The notes beneath the pieces were generated by a model. It was given only the letters and a program-made list of their open reading frames with translations. It did not search any database and had not been told where the DNA came from. Made by a program: the position numbers and the translations under genes. Source: SIG452 sp045631485 (GTDB taxonomy: Bacteria > Bacillota > Clostridia > UMGS1840). From it: a DNA stretch of 33,782 bases. The stretch is from assembly GCA_045631485.1 (NCBI GenBank), contig JAZQUU010000027.1, positions 1-33,782 on the forward strand, read 5' to 3'. This document shows, piece by piece, positions 16,978 to 23,453 of the stretch. Each line of letters begins with the position of its first letter. The stretch's first letter is position 1.

Positions 16978-17592
16978 ATGAAAACTTATACCATCAAAAA
17001 AACAACCCTGGCAGATTTACCCATTGACAGTCCCGTATGGAATGAGGCAAATGTGGGTGAGATAGCCAATTACCCCTGGAATAATCCCGAAGATACCGTA
17101 AAAACAAGCTTTTATATGCTTTCTGATGAAAACGGTATCGGGATGAAGTTTGTAAGTGACGAAAAAAATCCCATCGGCGAAGCAGATGGGATGAACACGG
17201 ATGTGTATCTGGACAGTTGTGTGGAAATTTTCTTAAATGCCTCCCCCGAAACCACCGATAAATACTTAAATTTTGAATTAAGTGTAAACGGATTTATGCA
17301 TTTCGGCTTGGGCGCAGGACGATTTGACAGAGAGCTTCAGAACGTTGATTTTGATATCCTCCATATCGACACCCGTGTGTTGGAGGACGGCGGTTGGGAA
17401 GCAAAATTCTATATGCCCTATTCTTTGCTTAAGAATTACTATCCCGAAATTTCTTCCTCCTGGACAGGCAATTTCCAGAAGCTTTGCGAACGCTGCACGG
17501 TACCCCATTGGGGTTGCTGGAACTTAATCGGCACAGAAAAACCGGATTTTCACCGCCCCGAATATTTCGGCACCATTTTATTGGAGAAATAA
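16978..17592 (+). CDS. CBM9-like (DOMON-type) carbohydrate-binding protein
   Basis: 204 residues resembling the family 9 carbohydrate-binding fold used in bacterial sugar-binding and cytochrome domains. Visible features are the N-terminal WNEANVGEI, DSCVEIFLNASPE, a YLNFELSVNG strand and GGWEAKFYMPYSLL, ending HRPEYFGTILLEK. No signal peptide is seen, so it may be cytoplasmic, unlike its neighbour. The start ATG 16978 has TTGGAG 6-9 bp upstream; a TTG at 16966 is less likely. It is probably co-transcribed with the secreted hydrolase. Ligand and role are unknown. Confidence 0.7.
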   Translation: MKTYTIKKTTLADLPIDSPVWNEANVGEIANYPWNNPEDTVKTSFYMLSDENGIGMKFVSDEKNPIGEADGMNTDVYLDSCVEIFLNASPETTDKYLNFELSVNGFMHFGLGAGRFDRELQNVDFDILHIDTRVLEDGGWEAKFYMPYSLLKNYYPEISSSWTGNFQKLCERCTVPHWGCWNLIGTEKPDFHRPEYFGTILLEK

Positions 17593-17604
17593 AATCGGGA
17601 AACT

Positions 17605-18111
17605 ATGGATTTACCAAAACGAAAACCAACCAGGTTGCAAGATTATGATTATTCAACATCCGGAGCATATTTTATTACAATCTGCGCCAAGGATAGAAAG
17701 CGGTTGTTTGGTCAGATTGTAGGGTGCGGCGATTTCGACGCACCGAAAATGATATTGTCTGATAATGGAAAAATATTAAATAAACATCTTATTCGTATGG
17801 GAAACAGATATCCGCATATCAAAATAGATAAATATGTGATTATGCCAAATCATTTTCATGTGATTCTTTGTATTACGGATGGCAAAAGCGGTGCGTCGGA
17901 AACCGCCGCACCCTACAATAATGAAATCTCAAAGTTTATCTCGTTATTAAAAAGGTATTGCAACAGAGAATCCGGTGAAAATTTGTTTCAACGCTCCTAC
18001 CACGACCACATTATCCGTGGTGAAAAGGATTATCAAACAATATGGGAATATATAGATACCAACCCGTTCAAATGGGAATCTGATTGTTTTTATAACGATA
18101 AAAGGTCGTAG
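17605..18111 (+). CDS. REP-associated tyrosine transposase (RAYT, IS200-like Y1 family)
   Basis: 168 residues with the HUH motif MPNHFHVIL (H83, H85), a candidate catalytic tyrosine Y132 in SYHDHIIRG, and the closing YIDTNPFKW. The frame is intact. RAYTs are HUH endonucleases that act on hairpin repeats rather than on IS ends. Two inverted GTAGGG-type hairpins lie inside the coding sequence (17719-17745 and 17889-17916) and encode the variable segments VGCGDFDAP and GASETAAPYN. The stop codon lies in a perfect palindrome (18100-18130), and a hairpin array follows. The ribosome site is weak (CGGGAAAC). Likely single copy and domesticated in style. Confidence 0.9.
   Translation: MDLPKRKPTRLQDYDYSTSGAYFITICAKDRKRLFGQIVGCGDFDAPKMILSDNGKILNKHLIRMGNRYPHIKIDKYVIMPNHFHVILCITDGKSGASETAAPYNNEISKFISLLKRYCNRESGENLFQRSYHDHIIRGEKDYQTIWEYIDTNPFKWESDCFYNDKRS
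17719..17745 (+). repeat. Family B hairpin inside RAYT, forward
   Basis: GTAGGGTGCGGCG, loop ATTT, CGACGCACCG. The stem pairs with a single G/A mismatch. It has the GTAGGG...CCG ends shared by the intergenic family B copies at 22356, 28127 and 28709. Confidence 0.75.
17889..17916 (-). repeat. Family B hairpin inside RAYT, reverse
   Basis: Reverse complement of the hairpin at 17719-17745: both arms (10 and 12 nt) are identical, and only the loop differs (6 versus 5 nt). Confidence 0.75.
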
Positions 18112-18130
18112 CGATTCGCTACGACCTTTT
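18100..18130 (+). terminator. Perfect palindrome overlapping the RAYT stop; probable bidirectional terminator
   Basis: AAAAGGTCGTAGCGA (18100-18114), one central T, then TCGCTACGACCTTTT (18116-18130). The TAG stop of the RAYT (18109-18111) lies in the left arm. It could terminate transcription on either strand or mark the edge of a RAYT unit. Confidence 0.7.
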
Positions 18131-18164
18131 AATATTCTTATACAGTCTGCTTTTTGTTGTTCCA

Positions 18165-18335
18165 TGAAGCATCGCCATTGGCGATATGATGCATTTGCTT
18201 TACAAATATGATGTTGCTCGTGTTACTCGCAATGATGCGATGTTTGCCAAAAACATTAGGCGAAGCCGACATCATTTCCGAAGGAAACATCATTAGCGAC
18301 AGCGCCATCATTTGCCGCAGGCAAACATCATTGAA
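18165..18335. repeat. Array of short hairpins punctuated by ATGATG / CATCATT
   Basis: A run of mini-hairpins such as CGCCATTGGCG, TTTGCTTTACAAA, TTTCCGAAGGAAA and TTTGCCGCAGGCAAA. In the left half each is followed by ATGATG; in the right half by CATCATT, the reverse complement, so the array is roughly mirror-symmetric. It lies directly downstream of the RAYT. It has no coding potential; open frames across it continue into the tRNA genes and are spurious. Confidence 0.65.
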
Positions 18336-18572
18336 AAAAGCACCGACAAATGTCGATGCTTTCTGGTGGAGGGAGATGGATACTCTGCGCCCCTTGATTT
18401 TCCGACCGCTCTTAGCGGTGAGCGAAAAATCTTCGTTGCTCGAGACTTCGCAGTCCAATTGCCGTTGGCACTTGGCTGCTTCGGCGAACCATTCGATGGT
18501 TCTCATCCATCTTTTGATAAAAAGAAAAGCACCGACAAATGTCGATGCTTTTTTCTGGTGGAGGGAGATGGA
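18335..18572 (-). repeat. Duplication of tRNA-Tyr 3' end plus terminator (direct repeats about 190 bp apart)
   Basis: About 45 bp recur at 18335-18381 and 18525-18572. The repeat comprises the terminator hairpin GCACCGACAAATGTCGATGC, then the complement of CCA, the acceptor strand and part of the T arm of tRNA-Tyr. The left copy has no tRNA body. Roughly 145 bp of unique sequence lies between the copies. This is the layout of an att-type duplication or of a repeat that mimics a tRNA 3' end. No integrase is present. Confidence 0.65.
18519..18548 (-). terminator. Terminator of the tRNA-Thr/tRNA-Tyr transcript
   Basis: On the minus strand GCATCGACA pairs with TGTCGGTGC (18529-18548, one G-U) and is followed by a T-rich run (18519-18528). 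Confidence 0.75.
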
Positions 18573-18640
18573 TTCGAACCATCGAAGCAAGATGCAACAG
18601 ATTTACAGTCTGCCCCCTTTGGCCACTCGGGAACCCCTCC
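18556..18640 (-). tRNA. tRNA-Tyr (GTA)
   Basis: The reverse strand starts GGAGGGG and ends TCCCTCC-A-CCA with the CCA encoded. The anticodon loop is CTGTAAA (anticodon GTA). It has the long variable arm expected of bacterial tRNA-Tyr and the T loop TTCGAAT. Confidence 0.96.
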
Positions 18641-18656
18641 GTATTCAATTAAAAAG

Positions 18657-18732
18657 TGGAGCTGGTGATGGGACTCGAACCCGCAACCTGCTGATTACAA
18701 ATCAGCTGCTCTGCCAATTGAGCTACACCAGC
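18657..18732 (-). tRNA. tRNA-Thr (TGT)
   Basis: The reverse strand starts GCTGGTG and ends CACCAGC-T-CCA, CCA encoded. The anticodon stem-loop GCTGATTTGTAATCAGC gives anticodon TGT. The T stem (GCGGG/CCCAT) carries one C/A mismatch. It is 16 bp upstream of tRNA-Tyr in one transcript. Confidence 0.94.
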
Positions 18733-18774
18733 ACAGGCTTGGGAAAAAGTTCAATCATCAATTTCACCTTAACG

Positions 18775-18803
18775 ATTATAACATAGGAATGTCGGTTTGT
18801 CAA
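18775..18803 (-). promoter_or_regulatory. Consensus promoter of the tRNA operon
   Basis: On the minus strand TTGACA (18798-18803) and TATAAT (18775-18780) are perfect and 17 bp apart, about 43 bp ahead of tRNA-Thr. Confidence 0.9.
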
Positions 18804-18917
18804 GCATTTTTTTTAATTTTTTTTTAAAGGTTGCAAAAACCCTTGAAAATCAAGGAATCAGAACGCTTTTTTTCGTCAAAACTAAAGAAAAGATGCTTTT
18901 CGGAAAGGAAAACTCCT

Positions 18918-19823
18918 ATGATTTGCAACAAATTTTTCACCGTGATTTTGGTGATTGCGGCAATTTTACTCTCTTTGGTTACTGTGGCGCTTGGTGCATT
19001 GGGTGCTTACTGTTATATTGCTCCCGAAGAGCGCAAGACGATTGCCGTTACCGATGTAGCTTCGGGGGAACGGGTCAACCTTCTCTTTCTGGCAACAGAC
19101 GAGAGCGGTTTGCTCACCGATACCGTGATGCTTTTGTCCTTTGATTCCAACCGTGAGCGCTTAAACATTCTTTCCATCCCACGGGATACCCGCATTCGTC
19201 GGGACGGCTCCTATTATAAATTCAACTCTTTGTACGGATTGGGAGACGAGGGCAGTCGCCACCGGGAACCCATCCGCTACGTGAAAGAGCTGACCGCACT
19301 TCCCATCCATTATTATGCGGTGTTAAAGCCCGACGGAGTGCGGGAACTTGTGGATACCTTGGGCGGTGTTTGGATTGACGTGCCCGAACGGATGTATTAT
19401 CGGGACCCCGAACAAAATCTCACCATTGATTTATCCCCCGGCTATCAACTTTTAGACGGGGAAAAGGCGGTGCAGTTTACCCGATTCCGTGCAGGGTATG
19501 CGGATGCGGACTTAGGGCGGATAGATGCTCAGCAGATGTTTCTTCGGGAACTGATTCGCCAAAAGGCAAAGCCCCGCTATCTCGGGAAGGCTGCCGAAAT
19601 TTTTATGGAGCTTTCCAAGTATGTGGACACCAATCTTAAGGTGTCCGATTTGCCTCTTTTTGTGGGATTTTTTAAGGATTTTGACCATTACGAAATCTGC
19701 ACATACCGTATGCCGCTATCCGAAGCGTATGTCAACGGGATTTCCTATGTGATTTGCGATGTGCCAAAAACACGGGAGCTGATTCGGACCGAATTTCTGG
19801 GACTTGGGCACCCCACTCCCTGA
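18918..19823 (+). CDS. LytR-CpsA-Psr (LCP) family cell-wall glycopolymer ligase
   Basis: 301 residues: one N-terminal membrane anchor (about 5-30), then an extracellular LCP domain. Conserved segments are DTVMLLSFDS, LSIPRDTRI, KFNSLYG, LVDTLGGVWIDVP and the arginine-rich QFTRFRAGYADADLGRIDAQ. LCP enzymes transfer teichoic-acid-like or capsular polymers from lipid carriers to peptidoglycan. ATG 18918 is preferred: GGAAAGGAAAA precedes it and the membrane segment then sits at the N-terminus. An ATT/TTG-rich extension to 18831 lacks a ribosome site. It is divergent from the tRNA operon and monocistronic in appearance. No glycopolymer genes are nearby. Confidence 0.9.
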   Translation: MICNKFFTVILVIAAILLSLVTVALGALGAYCYIAPEERKTIAVTDVASGERVNLLFLATDESGLLTDTVMLLSFDSNRERLNILSIPRDTRIRRDGSYYKFNSLYGLGDEGSRHREPIRYVKELTALPIHYYAVLKPDGVRELVDTLGGVWIDVPERMYYRDPEQNLTIDLSPGYQLLDGEKAVQFTRFRAGYADADLGRIDAQQMFLRELIRQKAKPRYLGKAAEIFMELSKYVDTNLKVSDLPLFVGFFKDFDHYEICTYRMPLSEAYVNGISYVICDVPKTRELIRTEFLGLGHPTP

Positions 19824-19870
19824 ATTTTTTTAAAAACACGGGACAGAGGGGAAAAATCCGTAAAAATTTG

Positions 19871-19899
19871 TTGACATCAGGGGAAAACTGTGCTATACT
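19871..19899 (+). promoter_or_regulatory. Predicted promoter of the potABCD leader
   Basis: TTGACA (19871-19876) and TATACT (19894-19899), 17-bp spacer. Confidence 0.8.
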
Positions 19900-19905
19900 G
19901 AGCGT

Positions 19906-20256
19906 ATCATCAGAATCAGGAACAAAAGGTTCCGGAGGGTGAGTATCACGACCGCTTGATTTTTCAAGCCAAGGCCAGACGGACAGCCGGGTCGAACGCC
20001 GAAACGCCGAAGAAAAGAAATGCTTCGGTTGGCAGGATTAACCTGCCTTATTGATTGAGTTAGAAGCTCAAATTTTATAAGTTGGTTCCTTTACAACCAT
20101 GTGCCAGATTGCACACATCGACTTGTGAAACGGTCAATAAGAGTACGCGGATCAAACTCTGAAACCTATCTCAACCCTGTTTGGGGGGATTGTGTCCCCT
20201 CTGTGAAAGAGAATTTGCAAGTGATGTGCCAAAAGGCACATCACTTTTTGTTTTTT
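19906..20256 (+). promoter_or_regulatory. Structured leader with terminator upstream of pot operon; candidate riboswitch
   Basis: About 350 nt lie between the predicted transcription start and a strong terminator. Local hairpins visible: GGAAC/GTTCC (19919-19933), GCTTGA/TCAAGC (19954-19969), CCGAAG/CTTCGG (20007-20028), GGCAGG/CCTGCC (20031-20047) and TTGAG/CTCAA (20055-20071). AGGAAC at 19918-19923 can instead pair with GTTCCT at 20085-20090, closing a long domain. CACATC at 20114-20119 copies part of the terminator's 3' arm and could act as an antiterminator. No known riboswitch consensus is recognised. It fills the 463-bp gap between the LCP gene and potA. Confidence 0.6.
20219..20256 (+). 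terminator. Attenuator terminator ahead of potA
   Basis: AAGTGATGTGCC, loop AAAA, GGCACATCACTT (20219-20246), then TTTTTGTTTTTT-type run. It lies 31 bp before the potA ATG and so must be read through for expression. Confidence 0.9.
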
Positions 20257-20286
20257 CACAGTTTTTACGGGGAGGATGTGGCCACT

Positions 20287-21420
20287 ATGGAACAAATGGC
20301 AACCACCAAAAAAATTATAGAATTAAAAAATATTTCCAAGGAGTTTGAGGGCGAACAGGTTTTAAGCTCCATCAATTTGGATATTTATGACAAGCAGTTT
20401 GTTACCCTGCTTGGTCCTTCCGGTTGCGGTAAAACCACCACACTTCGTATTGTGGGCGGTTTTGAGGTGCCCGATAGCGGCGATGTGTTATTTGAAGGCA
20501 AACAGATTAACGATGTGCCTGCTCATAAACGAAGCATCAACACCGTGTTTCAGAAATATGCCCTCTTTCCCCATTTAAACGTGTTTGAAAATGTGGCGTT
20601 TTCTTTGCGCCTTAAGAAAATCCCCAATGCAGAAATTACCCGCAGGGTAAAAGAAATGCTGGAGTTGGTTGCCTTAAAAGGCTTTGAAAGAAAGAATGTG
20701 ACCAAGTTATCCGGCGGTCAGCAGCAGCGTGTTGCCATTGCAAGAGCGTTAATCAGTCATCCCAGCGTGCTTTTGTTGGACGAACCTCTGGGCGCTTTGG
20801 ACTTAAAGCTCCGTAAGGATATGCAAAACGAGTTGAAAAAAATCCAGAAGCAGACGGGCATCACCTTTATTTATGTTACTCACGACCAGGAGGAAGCACT
20901 TTCCATGTCCGACGTGGTGGTGGTTATGGCAGAGGGCAAAATTCAGCAAATCGGCTCTCCCACCGACATTTATAACGAACCCGTAAACGCTTTCGTTGCA
21001 GATTTTATCGGTGAAAGTAACATTTTGGACGGTGTGATGAACGAAGATTATAAGGTTACCTTCTCAGGCCACACCTTCTCTTGTGTGGACAAGGGCTTTG
21101 CACCCGGGGAACAGATTGATGTGGTAGTCCGTCCCGAAGACGTGGACGTGGTAGCTCCCGAAAACGGTATGCTTACCGGCACCGTTACCTCTGTTACCTT
21201 TAAAGGGGTTCATTACGAAATTATCGTGGATATCGGCGGTTTCAAATGGATGATTCAGTCCACCGATTTTGTGGATGTTGGCGCCAATATCGGCGTATCC
21301 ATTGACCCGGATGCTATCCATATTATGAAAAAATCCGAATTCTCCGGTCAGTACGGTGACTATTCCACCTTCTCCGACGAAATTGAGGAGTTAGGAAACT
21401 CAGAAACGGTAGGTGACTAA
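20287..21420 (+). CDS. potA: Spermidine/putrescine ABC transporter ATP-binding protein PotA
   Basis: 377 residues. Walker A GPSGCGKTT, Q-loop VFQKYALFPHLNV, signature LSGGQQQRVAIARAL, Walker B VLLLDEPLGALD and H-loop VTHDQEEAL are all intact. A C-terminal TOBE-type regulatory domain follows (about 265-350). It energises polyamine import through PotB/PotC. ATG 20287 has GGGGAGGATG 10 bp upstream; the longer open frame runs through the leader and terminator and is not translated. Its end overlaps the run-in of potB. Confidence 0.94.
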   Translation: MEQMATTKKIIELKNISKEFEGEQVLSSINLDIYDKQFVTLLGPSGCGKTTTLRIVGGFEVPDSGDVLFEGKQINDVPAHKRSINTVFQKYALFPHLNVFENVAFSLRLKKIPNAEITRRVKEMLELVALKGFERKNVTKLSGGQQQRVAIARALISHPSVLLLDEPLGALDLKLRKDMQNELKKIQKQTGITFIYVTHDQEEALSMSDVVVVMAEGKIQQIGSPTDIYNEPVNAFVADFIGESNILDGVMNEDYKVTFSGHTFSCVDKGFAPGEQIDVVVRPEDVDVVAPENGMLTGTVTSVTFKGVHYEIIVDIGGFKWMIQSTDFVDVGANIGVSIDPDAIHIMKKSEFSGQYGDYSTFSDEIEELGNSETVGD

Positions 21421-21421
21421 G

Positions 21422-22240
21422 ATGCAAAATTCAAAAACCGGTTTCTGGGGAAAGATGACTGCGGCACCGCATATTCTGTGGTCTGTCCTGTTTATCCTGG
21501 CGCCCTTGATTTTCGTAATTTATTATAGCTTCACCGATGCCAATGGTGCCTTCACCTTTGGTAATATCTTAGCGTTGGAAGAGCACACCAACACCTTTCT
21601 GTTATCGGTAAGCCTATCGGTGATTGCCACCTTTATTTGCTTTCTGATTGGCTATCCCTTAGCCTATTTTATCGCAAGCTACAAAGAAAAATCTCAGAAA
21701 ATTATGATTACCCTCTTAATGCTTCCCATGTGGACAAATCTTCTCATCCGTACTTATTCTATGATGGCTATTATGGATGACGGCGGATTTTTAAACACCA
21801 TTTTAGGTGCCCTAAATCTTGGAAAAGTCCATTTAATCGGCACAAAAGGTGCCGTGATTTTCGGGATGGTATATGATTTTCTGCCCTATATGGTGCTTCC
21901 TATCTACACCATCATTTCCAAATTGGACGTAAGCCTTACCGAAGCTGCCCGTGACCTTGGTTGCAGTCAGCTCCAGGTAGTCAGAAAAGTGATTCTGCCC
22001 TTATCCAAAGCAGGCATCGTTTCCGGCATCACCATGGTTTTCGTTCCCTCCATCTCCACCTTCTACATTTCTCAGAAATTAGGTGGCGGAACCTTCGAAC
22101 TCATCGGTGACACCATCGAACGCCAATTCCAAAACATCTCCACCTACAATGTGGGTGCCGCTATCTCTTTGGTTATGATGATTTTGGTTTTATTATCGTT
22201 GGCAATCATGAATCGCTTTTCCGAGGAGGAGGCAGGTTAA
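21422..22240 (+). CDS. potB: Spermidine/putrescine ABC transporter permease PotB
   Basis: 272-residue permease of the MetI-like (BPD_transp_1) family with about six helices and the cytoplasmic EAA loop EAARDLGCSQLQVVRKVILP that contacts PotA. ATG 21422 has GGTAGGTG upstream and starts 1 bp after the potA stop; an in-frame GTG at 21413 overlaps potA and is the alternative. The gene is followed by about 400 bp of repeats before potC, an unusual interruption of a pot operon. Confidence 0.93.
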   Translation: MQNSKTGFWGKMTAAPHILWSVLFILAPLIFVIYYSFTDANGAFTFGNILALEEHTNTFLLSVSLSVIATFICFLIGYPLAYFIASYKEKSQKIMITLLMLPMWTNLLIRTYSMMAIMDDGGFLNTILGALNLGKVHLIGTKGAVIFGMVYDFLPYMVLPIYTIISKLDVSLTEAARDLGCSQLQVVRKVILPLSKAGIVSGITMVFVPSISTFYISQKLGGGTFELIGDTIERQFQNISTYNVGAAISLVMMILVLLSLAIMNRFSEEEAG

Positions 22241-22343
22241 AATAATGAATAATGAATAGTGAATAGTGAAAAATTGCGGTGGCAGGCAAAGCCTGCATTA
22301 TAATGTGCCCAAAGGGCACCACCATTTTTATTCTTTCATTCTC
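22241..22343 (+). repeat. Family A palindromic repeat, copy 4
   Basis: AATAATGAATAGTGAATAG tandems, core 22278-22323 with GGTGG/CCACC ends and the hairpins GGCAGGCAAAGCCTGC and TGCCCAAAGGGCA, then ATTTTTATTCTTTCATTC. It starts one base after the potB stop. Confidence 0.8.
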
Positions 22344-22355
22344 AATACATAGAAA

Positions 22356-22451
22356 GTAGGGGACGATGCCCACATCGTCCCGCTATACTGCAAGCCTGAC
22401 GAAATTTTGTGCCGTATCAAACAACGGACAGATGTAGGCATCTGTCCCTAC
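22356..22451. repeat. REPIN-like inverted pair of family B hairpins
   Basis: 22356-22382 reads GTAGGG-GACGATG-CCCA-CATCGTC-CCG. 22425-22451, on the opposite strand, reads GTAGGG-ACAGATG-CCTA-CATCTGT-CCG. The two hairpins point at each other across 42 bp. Their ends are the same, the stems differ, and each stem stays fully paired. Confidence 0.75.
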
Positions 22452-22511
22452 TTGCAGAATTCCAAAAAATACATCTGTTTTCCATAATCCCCATTGGAAT
22501 GACTTGATATT

Positions 22512-22612
22512 AGCGGAAAAAAACAATTCAAATTGTGCGGCTTTTGTGACCGACGCATACTATGTGTATGCGAGGGAGCAAAAACGTGCAAGATGTTTGT
22601 TTTTAGACGCGG
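22512..22612. repeat. Family D-like palindromic element
   Basis: A central hairpin GACGCATACTATGTGTATGCG followed by AGGGAG resembles the GGCGTAC...GTACGCC-GAGAGG centre of the family D copies. Imperfect terminal inverted repeats (AAAAACAATTCAAATTGTGC versus GTGCAAGATGTTTGTTTTT) flank it. Confidence 0.45.
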
Positions 22613-22643
22613 TAATACATAGAAAGGTAATGAACTAAAAACT

Positions 22644-23453
22644 ATGAAAATTTTTTCCAAAACTTATACTGCTTTAATTTTCATAATTTTATATATCCCT
22701 ATCGTGGTGTTGATGATGTTTTCTTTCAACTCCACCGCCAACACCGGCGCTATGACAGGGTTCTCTTTCTATTGGTATCGGGAACTGTTTCAGAGCCCCG
22801 AAACCTTTACCGCTCTGCAAAACACTCTGGTACTTGCGGTGAGTGCGGCGGTTATTTCCACGGTGATTGGCACTGCGGCGGCAGTTGGATTAACCAAATT
22901 CCGCAAAAACTACTGGAAAAATTCCGTCATTTCCGTCACCAATATTCCCATGATGAATCCCGATATCGTAACCGGGATTTCCATGATGCTTTTATTCGTA
23001 TTCATCGGCACCATGCAGGGAAGTGACGAAAAACTGAGCTTTGTGACTCTGTTAATTGCTCACGTTACCTTCTGCTTGCCTTATGTGATTTTATCCGTTC
23101 GTCCCAAGATTTTGTCTATGCCCAAATCCTTACCCGAAGCGGCCCAGGACTTAGGCTGCACTCCCTTGCAGTCCTTCTTCCGTGTGGAGCTACCTAACAT
23201 TATGCCGGGGGTTATTTCGGGATTTATTCTGGCATTTACCCTCTCTTTAGACGATTTTGTGATTAGTTATTTCACCACGGGCAACGATTTTCAGACCTTG
23301 CCCTTACTGATTTATTCCATGACCAAAAAAGAAGTGAAGCCTGATATCTACGCCTTATCCACCCTGATGATTGTGGCAGTTACCACACTTCTGATTTTGT
23401 CCAATCTGTTTTCCAAAGAAAAAAGCACGGAAGGAAGGTTGTCTGTCAAATGA
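22644..23453 (+). CDS. potC: Spermidine/putrescine ABC transporter permease PotC
   Basis: 269-residue MetI-like permease, about six helices, with the EAA loop EAAQDLGCTPLQSFFRVELP and the typical FTLSLDDFVISYF segment of PotC. The ribosome site is poor: the nearest AAAGG is about 16 bp from the ATG and is part of a repeat. Translation or transcription across the 403-bp repeat block after potB may therefore be reduced. The stop overlaps the potD start (ATGA). Confidence 0.93.
   Translation: MKIFSKTYTALIFIILYIPIVVLMMFSFNSTANTGAMTGFSFYWYRELFQSPETFTALQNTLVLAVSAAVISTVIGTAAAVGLTKFRKNYWKNSVISVTNIPMMNPDIVTGISMMLLFVFIGTMQGSDEKLSFVTLLIAHVTFCLPYVILSVRPKILSMPKSLPEAAQDLGCTPLQSFFRVELPNIMPGVISGFILAFTLSLDDFVISYFTTGNDFQTLPLLIYSMTKKEVKPDIYALSTLMIVAVTTLLILSNLFSKEKSTEGRLSVK

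Larger units (their letters stand above)
22344..22626. repeat. Repeat-packed insert bounded by 13-bp direct repeats in the pot operon
   Basis: AATACATAGAAAG occurs at 22344-22356 and again at 22614-22626. The DNA between holds the family B pair (22356-22451) and a family D-like element (22512-22612). The direct repeats look like a target-site duplication or a recombination scar. The right copy carries the AAAGG used ahead of potC. Confidence 0.5.

Noticed and set aside
18165..18335. CRISPR array
   Set aside because: The repeated words are only 6-7 nt, the units are hairpins of varying length, the array inverts midway, and there are no cas genes.
18208..18786. Long plus-strand open frame of 192 codons
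   Set aside because: It reads through the hairpin array, the duplicated tRNA end and both tRNA genes on their antisense strand; it has no ribosome site and no plausible protein.
20031..20047. GGCAGGATTAACCTGCC looks like a cobalamin-riboswitch B12 box
   Set aside because: The B12-box spacing differs (CAGGATTAACCTGCC against CAGGAGACCTGCC), and the rest of the cobalamin core is missing; it is a simple hairpin in the pot leader.
19906..20256. SRP RNA, 6S RNA or RNase P RNA in the pot leader
   Set aside because: The diagnostic motifs (SRP GGAAGCAGC loop, RNase P GAGGAAAGTCC, 6S long bubble) are absent, and the terminator lies just before a coding start, as in a leader.
20101..20286. Extension of potA upstream to 20101
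   Set aside because: The extra 62 codons pass through the attenuator terminator; a good ribosome site exists only for ATG 20287, and the extension has no family similarity.
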